From: Costus lasius
Taxonomy: Eukaryota > Streptophyta > Magnoliopsida > Zingiberales > Costaceae
DNA: 64,000 bases
Assembly (NCBI GenBank): GCA_027563935.2
Contig: CM050446.2
Location: 125,318,499-125,382,498, forward strand
Direction of reading: 5' to 3'
Below are positions 21,875-31,127 of the stretch, piece by piece (position 1 is the first letter of the stretch; each line of letters opens with the position of its first letter). A program made the position numbers and the translations under genes. Under the pieces are notes generated by a model, which saw only the letters and a list, made by a program, of their open reading frames with translations, was not told the DNA's origin and made no database searches.

Positions 21875-22810
21875 AAAACTTGATAGGCCCCGCAAGTGTA
21901 CGGGTTCTATCGAAGTAGTAATAAATATCGTCCTCAGGGAGCTTGGCGTCAAGTACCAACCTTAAGCATCATTGAAAGCTAGATGATTTAAAATTTAATT
22001 CAGAAAACAAATGAACTACCTAAGTAGACCTTAATTATCGACTCCAGAATTCGGCAACTAGTAGGAAGAAATACAAGTTTTACAAAGGTTCGGGACAATA
22101 GGTTTCACCTCGTCAGTTAAATAATATTGTAAAACAATGAATCAAAATTTAAGGTAAAGAAAACAGATTACCTTCTCTCGAAGCGTAATCTGACGGTAAA
22201 TTGTTTAAGGCGATCAATCCTTCGGTACGGATTACCTTCTCTCGAAGTATAATCTGGTGCCTACTTAAGCTAATTTTCTACTCTCGTAGCAAAATTAACT
22301 TAAGAGAGACCCATTGAGCTCTATGATGATCGTGAATCCTCAAGTAACTTTGAATGACTCTCGTAATTCAAAGTCACAAGTTAGAATTGGGCAATCGAGT
22401 GTTACGATTCACCTCTTGGTACTCCTCGTAACACTTAATACATACAAATATTTGACCAAAATATTAATACGCAATGAGCACACCCAATAATAATAAGCAA
22501 TTCACTTAATAAGTAATCTGAGATTCATACGATGTGTTTTACATTTAAAGAGATTTTCCAACGGGCTACGCCCAAGCCCCGAACAAGAGTTTTACTCAAC
22601 CAAATATATCATAAACACTTGAAAACCCTAAAGAATGAGTTTGAAAGTTAGGGAAATTACTAGTAGAGGTTAGGAGACGATGGATCTTGGGTTTCCTCTC
22701 GAAAGCCCCAAGGAAATCTGTCGAATCGAGTCCTCGAAGTCCCAAAATCGCTGTTTTCGCCCTAGTCGCGTTCTTCCCGGAATCGACCCCCAATAACCGC
22801 CCAAAAATCT

Positions 22811-22824
22811 CGATTATATACTCC
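22811..22824 (-). promoter_or_regulatory. TATA box in LTR of element B
   Basis: GGAGTATATAATCG on the minus strand. The LTR of element C has TATAAAAG at the equivalent place (30206-30213). It lies about 115 bp downstream of the palindrome array. Confidence 0.7.
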
Positions 22825-22938
22825 TTCCCAAGCTTTGGGCGGTTAGGAATGTTACTTGGGAATTTTTCCTAATTTTCTAGCATTTGGAGTGTCGAATTTG
22901 AGGAGAAACGAACGAAAGGTCGTGATCAGCGGACGCGA

Positions 22939-23216
22939 TCACAGGTGTGACAGCGAACACGGGCAGGCCGTGTCGGTCTGGGGCAGACTGCAGGTAAGTG
23001 AACACGGCCGTGCCTCTGGACACGGGCATGCCGTGTTTTGCTCTGTAAATTTTGGAACGCCTGAACACGGGCGCGGCACGGCGGTGACGGCTTCGATGCA
23101 TTTCATTGAGCACGGGCGTGACGAATGTCACGGCCAGGCCGTGTTCAACTCGTCCTTTGCAGATTCTGAAGCAGTGATGAACACGGCCATGATCATGGAC
23201 ACGGGCAGGCCGTGTT
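22939..23216. repeat. Paired-palindrome array in the LTR of element B
   Basis: Modules near 22939, 23003, 23065, 23111 and 23182 pair a first palindrome (CACGGCCGTG, CACGGGCGTG) with a second (CACGGGCATGCCGTG, CACGGCCAGGCCGTG) a few bases later. Spacing is about 45-70 bp. It occupies U3, upstream of the TATA box. Confidence 0.82.
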
Positions 23217-23472
23217 CTTCATGGAAAACTCCAAAAACTCTAAAATTTTGCTTATAACCTCGTCGAACTATGATGAATCTTTTCATAATATAAAATCTTC
23301 AAAATTCTTCACGAAAATGTAGAGAAATAACCTGCATTTCATAAATAAACGAAAAAGAGTGAAGATTCCATACTTTACAAGAAAAGATATCAAAATGTGA
23401 CATAAAATAGAACTTAAGCCTATAATGATGGTAGAAACAAGACTCTAAATCCTATAAAATTGACACCTATCA

Positions 23473-23804
23473 ATCAATGTCAAAGGTCTGGTGGTATATC
23501 AAAGAGGGATGAATTACCGATGACAACAATCCTTGAAGTGGAGATTTTCGATGTGTGGGGGATTGACTACATGAGTCCTTTTCTGTCATCATGTAGGAAC
23601 TAGTATATCTTGGTCGCCGTTGATTATGTTTCTAAATGAGTTGATGCCTCGGCTGAGCCCAATAATGATGCTAAGGCGATGACCAAGATGTTGAAAAAGA
23701 CAATATTCCCACATTTTGGAGTGCCCCGTGTGCTCATTAGTGACGGAGGGTCCCATTTCTTAAATCAAAAGCTAGAATCCTTATTCAGAAAATATGGAGT
23801 TAAA
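23473..23804 (+). pseudogene. Integrase fragment of a plus-strand Athila-like element (C)
   Basis: Encodes the zinc-site end and core: [66 protein letters not shown]. It is close to element B but on the opposite strand. Two stops lie where Arg/Lys or Trp are expected (CRN-stop-YILV, VSK-stop-VDA). It is truncated at the left by the B 5' LTR and at the right, after GVK, by the LTR at 23805. It probably belongs to element C, whose ORF-1 resumes at 26468. Confidence 0.75.
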
Positions 23805-25554
23805 TGTTGCACAAGATCCGCAAGCGCACGACTTACCGATGTAGTACTTAAGATATCGTTCCCTCAGGGATGGGTTGTCAAGTACCAAATCTTCTAATCT
23901 TCGATAGCTAAGCAATTAAAAATCTCTGTTGATGATACAAACTAAGCTAAAAGTGCAATAAAATAAAGGTCCTACAGATATGAGAGAAATCAGAAAATTG
24001 GGGTTCACCACATTAATCAACCTACAAGCGAAATGAAAAGTACTGCTTAGAAAATCTTTCGGAAACCAAGGACATGTCCCCTTGAGCCGTACCCCTCTCG
24101 GGTGCACAACTCAGCAACTTAGTTAGTCTCCTGCTCTCGCGGTGGACAACTACACGATCTACTTAGTTAGTCTCCTACTCTCGCGGTGGACTAAGCATAA
24201 ATAGATCGTGTTGAAATAGGACAAGAAGATTCCCCAAGTGGTCTCTAAGACTCTCGTTGATATCAAGTCTTCAAGTAATAGAGAACACAGGAATGATCTA
24301 GGAGGATCCATTGATTGCAATTCACCTCTCAGTTGTTACCACAATCAACTAAAGTGAAAACCGTTCTAGCCAAGAATCGATAAACACGAATGAAATAAAC
24401 CAAGATCAAATGGCTTCGAAAGATGTCTCAAAAAGCAATTCTTAACATTAGACTTACAAATCAAAAAGATGGGCTACGCCCAAATCCCGATTGAGGTTTT
24501 TACGCTAATACATATATGGTTACGACAAGTACAAGTCTTTCGATCAGCACGAAAAGAAAACTGAACAAAGTAAAGATGAGAACAGAATTGAAACAAACTC
24601 CTTTCTCTCCTCCTTTGTTGTCGCCTTCTTCTTCTTGAAATGACTCGCGTACTTCGTCGCCACCGAACTCTAAGCTCTCGAGCGTAGTACCTCCTCTCTC
24701 TTATTCTCCTGGAGCCCCAACTGGGCGCTCCCTGGGCCTCTGGGTGCCTCTCGGGCTCTCCCCTTGATTCGGTAATCTTGAGTCCTTTATATAGAAAACC
24801 TGGTGCCTCTTCGTATTCCGCATTAAATTCAGAATTAAATTCTGAATTAAACTCTAGATTAAATCCCCATTATGGCGTGTCTCTTCACATTCTACATTAA
24901 ATCTCATCCATTAATTGCATGACTCTTCAAATTCTCAACTTAATTCTCATCCATTATGAGTCTTGATGGTTAGTAAATAAACTCCGCATTTATGACTTGT
25001 AACGGAAATGCATTAATTGTAGCCTCATTAAATCTCGTAACCTTCGGACGATTAATGCTCATTTAATCCACGACGGCCGGTAATAAATTCTGGCGGCTAC
25101 GGATAAACTCTTGCGCCAGATGCGAGATTTTCGTCGAGAGGCAAACCACGGCCATGCCCGTAATTTTCTTGTCGAGAGCGTCTTTATCCGAAAAGTTATC
25201 GTCGAAGAATTTACGATGGCGTCTGCCTATGCTTGTATAGAAATGGGTCCTTCGTATAGCCTGTTAGAGAATTACGGTCGTGATGTAGATTATGGCCTCA
25301 GCCATAATTCTTGAAGTTACTTCCGTTTGTCACCAAACTTCTTGTCGAGATTCCTAATTCACTCAGATATTTAAATGTACATCCATGTAGCTCCAAAAGT
25401 GAGTGAATTCACCTGTATTTAAGAAAACACGACAAGTAGTGAAGCTTTTGAAGAAAGTTAATGAAATAAGCTGGAAAGAGATCTAAAAGCATGAAAATAG
25501 GTCTCGTTTCACAGGTAACATTAGTCAAAAAGACTACTTAAATACGAGATATCA
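23805..25554 (-). repeat. 3' LTR of a minus-strand gypsy element (D)
   Basis: Plus strand runs TGTTGCACAA to GAGATATCA. A gypsy polypurine tract follows at 25555, so this is a 3' LTR read on the minus strand. It is of the same broad family as the solo LTR 39223-41066 (shared TCTCGTATTT start and TTCACTCxCTTTTGGA block). A TATA box CTATATAAAGG is on the minus strand at 24784-24794. It carries weak ATTACGG-type palindromes (about 25135-25315) and a 48-bp tandem repeat with TCTCGCGGTGGAC (24117-24193). The left border is inferred from where integrase homology stops. Confidence 0.7.
24784..24794 (-). promoter_or_regulatory. TATA box in LTR of element D
   Basis: CTATATAAAGG on the minus strand, a near-ideal plant TATA box, in the middle of the LTR. 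Confidence 0.65.
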
Positions 25555-25735
25555 AAATCTCCCAGACTTAGATCAATGCTTGTCCTCAAGCATATAAAGA
25601 TAAAAGTGGTAGTCAGAAAAAGGTGAAGTCAGGTCAAGCTTGTAAACTTTTGTATCCAAGGGAAATATCATTATGAACAAATCTCAGCAAGTCAGGGCAT
25701 TCAAAATAATCATCTATTGTCAAGAATAAGGGTGC
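25555..25735 (-). other. Polypurine tract and 3' UTR remnant of element D
   Basis: On the minus strand the order is a Lys-rich 3' UTR, CTTGAGGACAAGCATTGATC, then AAGTCTGGGAGATTT against the LTR. The GAGGACAAGC word plus purine tract is the typical Athila 3' end. Element C (near 29395) and element E (near 34925) have it too. Homology stops near 25735, where a different LTR begins. Confidence 0.65.
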
Positions 25736-26467
25736 GAAAATCTTGATTTCTCTCTCGATCGTGGATGAAAATTAGGGCTTTTCATTTGTGTCTCCTCTCT
25801 TCGATCTTCTGAGTCTTTCTCTTTTTATGGATTTGAAATTGATGGTTTAGATCATCCGCAATCATCCACACAAGAATCGGGCTTCAAACAGTCTGAGAAA
25901 ATCGCAAGTCCAGGTCAGAATTACGGCCGTGTTTTTAATTACGGCAGTGCCGTAATTTCAACAAAGTTTTATGTATAGAAATCGAACAGGATTACGGCCT
26001 GTGATATCCATTACGACAGTGCCGTAAACTCATCAAATCTCTCGGGTGAAAAATCTCTCGAAATTACAGCCCGTAATATGGATTACGGCAGTGCCGTAAT
26101 ATCTGCAAAACATTCTGTTCAAAATTCACCCCAAATTACGGTAGTGCTCCGAAATTACGATAGTACCGTAGTTTGTTCTGTAGGTTCAGTGAAACCACGG
26201 TACCGTAATATTAATTACGGCCCTGCCGTAATTTGGTTTGAGGCTTCAATTCTTCATGAAAATTGATATGTAATCTCTTCCTGATGATGAGGATTCATCT
26301 ATGCATCTGAATTTGCTTGAAAACACCTTGAAATGGTGCCTTTTTACCTGAAAATCATCAAAAACCAGAAAAGGTGTAGATTCTGCAATATTTGATAAAT
26401 AAGACATAAAAATAAGCAAAAGAGCATGAATATGACACAAAATTTACTATGAATTTTCGTGTCATCA
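25736..26467 (-). repeat. Truncated LTR, E-type gypsy family
   Basis: The right edge ends CGTGTCATCA and aligns with the edge of LTR 33087-34896 (ATTCATAG...CTTATTTTTATG and ACACCTTTTCTGG segments on the minus strand). It includes the ATTACGGCAGTGCCGTAAT palindrome modules (25918-26235). The left part of the LTR is missing; the border with the D remnant near 25735 is approximate. It directly abuts the ORF-1 leader of element C. Confidence 0.6.
25918..26235. repeat. ATTACGG palindrome array in the truncated LTR
   Basis: At least four modules such as ATTACGGCAGTGCCGTAATT, each preceded a few bases earlier by a first half-site (ATTACGGCCGTG, ATTACAGCCCGTAAT). This is the same architecture as in the LTR of element E. 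Confidence 0.72.
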
Positions 26468-26870
26468 GCGGGTTTCTGCCTGTTCGCCGCTGTCGCTGCC
26501 TACAGCCGATCGCCGCCGATTTCCCCCAGATCTCGCCGCTGACTGAGCTCCAAGCCTCTCTACTTCCAACCGCCAGTCCTTCTGACCTTCCCGCAGTCCC
26601 AACTTTCTTCCTCAGCCGCTGCCAGTCTTCACTCCTGTCGCCGCCGCCCGTAGTTTCTCTGCATCGCCGCCGATTTTCTTCAGAACTGTCGCCAGCTCTT
26701 CCCCAAACATTTACAGATCTTCAGATCTATAGCTGCAATATCGTCGGACGCAGCTTTTCTCTTATTTGCGTTGCTAGCCACCACCACTTCGCCGGAATCT
26801 GCCACCCCCGCTTTTCTTCCTTCTTCTAGCTGGCCGTTGTCATCCGTTCCTCTGCATCCGCCGGAAGACC
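26468..26870 (+). other. Leader of ORF-1, element C
   Basis: A C-rich, CGCCGC-rich untranslated leader, collinear with the region upstream of ORF-1 in element B (about 6170-6560 on the other strand). The 126-codon ORF at 26449-26829 that covers it is Ser/Pro/Leu-rich and not conserved as protein, so I do not call it a gene. The palindrome array expected before this leader is missing, cut off at 26467. Confidence 0.6.
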
Positions 26871-28079
26871 ATGGCGCGGAAGTCCTCCAAGAGGTCAGCT
26901 GTGGAGGAGGAGCCGAACCAATATGGTATTAAATTCTGGGATGCCTCGCAGAAGGCCCGTTATGATTTATTGGAGTCATGACGAGTTATCAAGACCCGCT
27001 ATCTTGATCGGGCTACTCTTATGATGCTCGGGCTCCACAATGACGTCTTATTCATGTTTCAGCAGATCGGCTAGGAGAATTTTTCCAGACGGCACCGGCG
27101 ATGTATGTGCCTTTCACCCTCGAGTTCGTGTCGTCCCTAGAGGTCGACATGAACATCCATGATGACGACAACGATGGCACCGTCTCTTTCCGGCTGGCAA
27201 ACCAGGATCACATTCTCACGCTTTCCCAGATAAATCAGATATATGGTTTTCTGGAGGACTACACTCACAAAGCTCCACCGAAATACAGTAAACAGGATTT
27301 CTAGGAAGCTATCTCTAGCGAGCGCCCTTTTATAGCCTGAACGGCGTGGGCGAGCCATGTCAGCAACCCGTGCTTTTGCTGTGTGCACCGGGTGTTGGCC
27401 CACACTATCTTTGTGCGCGGGGAGAGTGACGGCTTAGTGCGCGCCACCGAGCTCTTTTTCCTCTGGTTGATGGTACTTTCCTGTAAGTTGAATACAACTT
27501 TTTGTCTAATTAAACAATTGCAGAAGTTGGCCACCGCTCAGAAGGGGGTCGTTGCCTCTGGGGGCCTCATCACACCAATTGCTTTTTTCCTTGGGCATCG
27601 AGCCTTATGGAGTGGAGCAGGCTAGGGGTAGCTCGTGCATTGATTTGGAGTCATGCCAGGCTATGAAGATGATTACCCGCGAGGGTGACAGCTTCAACCT
27701 CCTCTTTCGCGGAAGCGACTTCACAATGCAGCTACCGAACCCCCAGCGCACTAGCATCCGCGAGAGGCGGAACTGACATATGCTTCTGGTGCCTGACGAG
27801 GATGTTCCCATGGACACGGCACCTCCCTCTCCTTCCTTCCAGCCCTTCCGCCATACCGAGCCGTCATCCTCCGCCTCTACCATGAATGCTTATGCGAACA
27901 TCGAGAATTATTTGATGTTTATTCGTGATGCTCAGCATGAGACGAGCATGGAGATTCAGGATGTTCTGCATCGCCTTGGGGAGATGGAGACCGAGCAGGC
28001 TCATCAGGGTCGGGTGCAGGCGGAGTAGACCCGGGCCATTCAAGAAATGGAGCACATCCTGAACACTAAGCGATGGTGA
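26871..28079 (+). pseudogene. ATHILA ORF-1-like protein, element C (broken)
   Basis: The start ATG at 26871 (MARKSSKRSAVEEEPNQYGIKFWD) matches the basic start of the B and E copies. Core segments: RYLDRATLMMLGLHNDVLFMF, PFTLEFVSSLEVDMNIHDDDNDG, HRVLAHTIFVRGESDG, ELFFLWLMV, GGLITPIA and ESCQAMKMITREGD. Lesions: TGA 26979-26981 (Arg in B and in the family), TAG 27072-27074 (Trp), one base lost in a T run near 27081, TAG 27302-27304 (Trp expected), a TGA shortly after (Arg), and further frame changes near 27590 and 27775. TAG at 28026-28028 coincides with the TAG of element B; the frame then runs on to TGA at 28077-28079. Function unknown. Confidence 0.78.
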
Positions 28080-29427
28080 TCTTCACCTGCCTTATGGTGA
28101 CCACCTTTCTGCCTTCTTTGCCTTAGTGAGTTGTTTCTTTTTCTTTTTTCTATTCATGTACTTTTGGCTGCATAGGAGACTATGCAGTTCTCTGCCGTGG
28201 GTAGAGGGGTTTTCCCTCTTTTGTTAGTGTTAGTGCTTTTGAGTTCAGTTCATGTACTTCTTATTTTCAAATAGTCACTTCTATGGTATGCTTGTGTTAG
28301 TGGTAATAGTTTGTTCTTTATACAAGTGTTTTGTTATGTCCTGCCCTCAGGTTTCATGCCTATGATATTTTGCCTGTGATGACTGCAAAGAACTAAGTTT
28401 GTGTTGGTGTCCCTTACTCTTGTCCTCAGTTCTTATGCTGTTTCGAATCATGATGATAATATGAATGATATGTGTGTCTTGAGTTCAATGAATGAAGTTC
28501 TTATTATGACTACTTTTATGCTTATGGTTCTAGGTTTTAGAATGTTATTGAGTATGCTTTACTGTGGTTTGCATGATGTTTTAGTGGTTGATCCCCATCT
28601 TCTGAATTACTTCTTACACAACATTATGTTTTTGACAATTCATGTTTATCTACTCCTTGTTGACAGCTTTTCAAGTTGAACTGTTGCATTCAAAAACAAG
28701 GGAGACAAAAAGGGGCAGTGGTACCAAAGCGACGATGAATCCAAAAGTTTCATCTAGCTTGACACTGTCGACAAAGTAAAAAATAAAAATAAAATAAAAA
28801 TAAAATAAAAATAAAATAAAAATAAAATAAAAATAAAATAAAAATAAAATAAAAATAAAATAAAAATAAAATAAAAATAAAAATAAAAAGAAAATAAAAA
28901 GGGTCATGAGATGAAAAGAAGGGGTTGGGAAAGGTGAACAACTCCGCTTTCTTCTACATTAGGGTGAAGAAATGAGTTTGTGTACATTATGTGGTGTACA
29001 CACTTTGAGTTTACTTGTTAACTAAGTACCGGGGGGTACATTCATCACAAATGTTTGTCCTTCGCATCACAAGGTGTCAAGTTAATTCAGAGAAGTAGGT
29101 TGAGTCAACCAAGTAAAACTTTATGCGGCCCTTATTGAAATAATTGTGCAACTTAACTTGACTTCAGAGGGAAGTAATGATTATGAATAGTCTTGACATA
29201 GCGTTGGTGTTTTTCTAATTTCAGGTTTGTGGGTTGACTTTGAACATTATTCTTTGCTCACAGTTTAGATTATATCTCAATTTGCATTCCTGAACCTAGG
29301 ATTGAGTATAAGTGTTTTCATATGAAGTTCTTACATTGGCTTTGGATTATGTTGTCTTCCTTATATCTGATTATTCCAGATAGTGTAATTGTTTGAGGAC
29401 AAGCAAGATTTTAAGTCTATGATATTT
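28080..29427 (+). other. 3' UTR and polypurine region of element C
   Basis: Non-coding. It holds the block shared with element B (CTATGCAGTTCT, GCCGTGGGTAGAGG, near 28180-28210), the word GGGGCAGTGGTACC (near 28710) that is echoed in the element E 3' UTR, an AAAAT microsatellite, and GAGGACAAGCAAGATTTTAAG just before the 3' LTR. A 92-codon hydrophobic ORF (28401-28679) has no support from the other copies. Confidence 0.7.
28777..28900. repeat. AAAATAAAAAT microsatellite
   Basis: About ten tandem copies of the 11-mer AAAATAAAAAT with minor variation at the right end. The Phe/Tyr-rich ORFs on the other strand are a by-product. Confidence 0.95.
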
Positions 29428-29716
29428 TGATAAACATTATTTCTAATGGATTTAAAGTCTTATTTATGTGCTCTTTTTCAGGCATAAGTCTTATTTTAAT
29501 AAACATTATCCTATTATTTTGAATCTTTTTCCATTAAGTTCAGAATCTTCACTATTTTCCGATTGTTTGTGAAATGTAGGTTATTTCCCTATATTTTCGA
29601 CAATATTTTGAAGATTTGAAGTTATGGAAAGGTTCAGCACATTACAAGCATCACACAGGAAAATTTTAGGAATTTTTGGAGTTATCTGTGCTGATCACAG
29701 CCTAGTCCTACTTGCC

Positions 29717-30092
29717 ATCACGACCGTGATCAGATTGGCATCCAAGTCCCTTGTTCAGCGAAGCCGACACAGCATGGCTATGATGGTCATCACGGCCGTG
29801 ACCGTCAAAATCCAGAAATTCAGCGCAGTCGTCACGGCCTGGAGAATGGGTGTGATCAGCCCCTTACGAACCCATCATGGCCGGGCCATGTTCACCATCA
29901 CACCCATGACGAGTTCTGACACAAAATCAGCTGAAGTCATCATCGGCGTGCGCACGGGCGTGATCTTCATCCAGAAATTTTTTGCGCCCATCACGGCCTG
30001 CTCGTGTCCATCATCACGGTCGTGCTTAATTCGTTGTAGCATCCAGAATTCATTACAGCCTGGCCGTGATCTTCATCACGCCCGTGACGGCG
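29717..30092. repeat. Paired-palindrome array in the LTR of element C
   Basis: Repeated TCACGGCCGTGA-like and CACGGGCGTGA-like sites, for example TCACGACCGTGA (29718), ATCACGGCCGTGA (29789), and GGCCGTGATCTTCATCACGC near 30062. It is more degenerate than in element B. A 197-codon ORF over this region is an accident of the repeats. Confidence 0.7.
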
Positions 30093-30205
30093 TCCGTAGA
30101 TCGCGACCATCGACCGTTTCTTCACCAAATCCGACGGTCCAAGAGCCTAGAAATTGGGGAAAACATCGAATTAACCTTCCTAACCGCCCAAGGCTTCGAT
30201 TAAGG

Positions 30206-30213
30206 TATAAAAG
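30206..30213 (+). promoter_or_regulatory. TATA box in LTR of element C
   Basis: TATAAAAG, about 115 bp downstream of the palindrome array, in the same relative place as in the B LTR. Confidence 0.7.
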
Positions 30214-31127
30214 TTAGGATTTTGGGTGGTTACGGTGGTCGAATTTTTGGAAGAAGGCGACTAGGGCGAAAGAAGGGCAATTTTTGCATTCCAGGGCTCG
30301 TTTTGATCTAGATTCTTTGGGGCTATTGAGAGAAGACCAAGGATCTATCGTCTCCTACCTTTGTATTGTAAATTCCCTTCTTTTTGAATATATTTTCTTG
30401 GGTTTTCCTTATCAAGCGATGCATGTTCTAGAGTAAAACCCTAGTTCGGGACTCGGGCGTAGCCAGTGGAACAATTCTGCACATGTAAAACATCTCTATT
30501 GAATCTCAACGCTATTTTTAGTAAATTGACTTATTTAAATGAGTTATGCTTATTGCGTATAAATGTTTTGGCCAAACTTTTGTATGTGTTAAGTGTTACG
30601 AGGTGAGCCGAGAGGAGAATCGTAACACTTGAACTCACTCATTTAATCTTGTGACTTGAATTACGAGAGTCGTTCAAAGTCACTCGAGGATTTACGATTG
30701 TCATAGAGCCCATTGGGTCTTTCTTAAGTTAGTTTTGCTATGAGAGTAGGAGATTAGCTTAAGGTAGACACCGGATTTTTCTTCGAGAGAAGGTAATCCG
30801 TACCATAGGATTAATCGCCTTAAGTAGTTTACTATCGGATTGCGCTTCGAGAGAAGGAGATCCGTTTTTTAATTTGTTTTGATTCAACGTTTTACATTTA
30901 AAGCATTCAACGAGGTGAAACCTAAAGTTCCGAACATTTTTAAAACTATAACTTTCCCGATTAGTCGTTGATTTCTTAATTCGATAAATTAGTTTTAGTG
31001 CGATTCTTTCATTTCGAATTAGAATTGTCTAGCTATTAACAATGCAAAAGTCGGTACTTGATACCCTGCTCCATTGGGACGATCTTTTACTACTTCGATA
31101 GAAACTGTGCACTTGCGGGTCCTATCA

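Larger units (their letters stand above)
2544..23472 (-). mobile_element. Athila-like Ty3/gypsy element B (5'-complete, nested host)
   Basis: Read on the minus strand, the order is 5' LTR (21881-23472), PBS (21857-21874), gag (21691 down to about 20400), protease-RT-RNase H (20392-17549), integrase (17548-16770 plus 7620-7190), a palindrome array (6850-6688), ORF-1 (6169-4929) and the 3' UTR (2969-2544). Gag-pol followed by a separate ATHILA ORF-1 gene is the Athila arrangement. Three later insertions break it: element A at the left edge, a solo LTR (2975-4923) and a full Copia element (7626-16769). Its 3' LTR would lie left of the window beyond A. Stops and frameshifts in gag, integrase and ORF-1 make it non-autonomous. 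Confidence 0.85.
21881..23472 (-). repeat. 5' LTR of element B (1,592 bp)
   Basis: Plus strand runs TGATAGGCCC to ACACCTATCA, an inverted terminus. Going along the minus strand it contains the palindrome array (23216-22939), a TATA box (22811-22824), and then an R/U5 region with repeated CGAGAG words (near 22349, 22272, 22236 and 22176). It belongs to the same LTR family as 29428-31127. The outer edge joins an integrase fragment of another gypsy element at 23473. Confidence 0.88.
29428..31127 (+). repeat. 3' LTR of element C (about 1,700 bp)
   Basis: Begins TGATAAACAT directly after a degenerate polypurine tract and ends GGGTCCTATCA. It is collinear with the B 5' LTR in reverse. In order it contains the palindrome array (29717-30092), the TATA box (30206-30213), a transcribed part with five GAGAG words (near 30611, 30665, 30745, 30787 and 30852), and the GTGCACTTGCGGG end. 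Telomere-like repeat follows immediately at 31128. Confidence 0.85.

Noticed and set aside
22856..23257. 133-codon ORF in the LTR of element B
   Set aside because: Opposite strand to the element and built from the palindrome words; a repeat by-product.
23805..26467. One element with 5' and 3' LTRs and a deleted interior
   Set aside because: The two LTR ends differ (TGATATCTCG versus TGATGACACG on the minus strand) and the outer flanks do not match as a TSD, so they are pieces of two elements.
26449..26829. 126-codon ORF before ORF-1 of element C
   Set aside because: Its start is in the truncated LTR and the rest is an untranslated leader; the protein is not conserved with the B leader.
28401..28679. 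92-codon hydrophobic ORF with possible membrane segments
   Set aside because: It is in the 3' UTR of element C and not supported by the B or E copies. A T-rich strand gives hydrophobic residues by chance.
28671..28941. Phe/Tyr/Ile-rich ORFs
   Set aside because: Translation of the AAAATAAAAAT microsatellite.
29624..30217. 197-codon ORF in the LTR of element C
   Set aside because: It lies over the palindrome array, its composition follows the repeats, and the matching region of the B LTR does not encode a similar protein.
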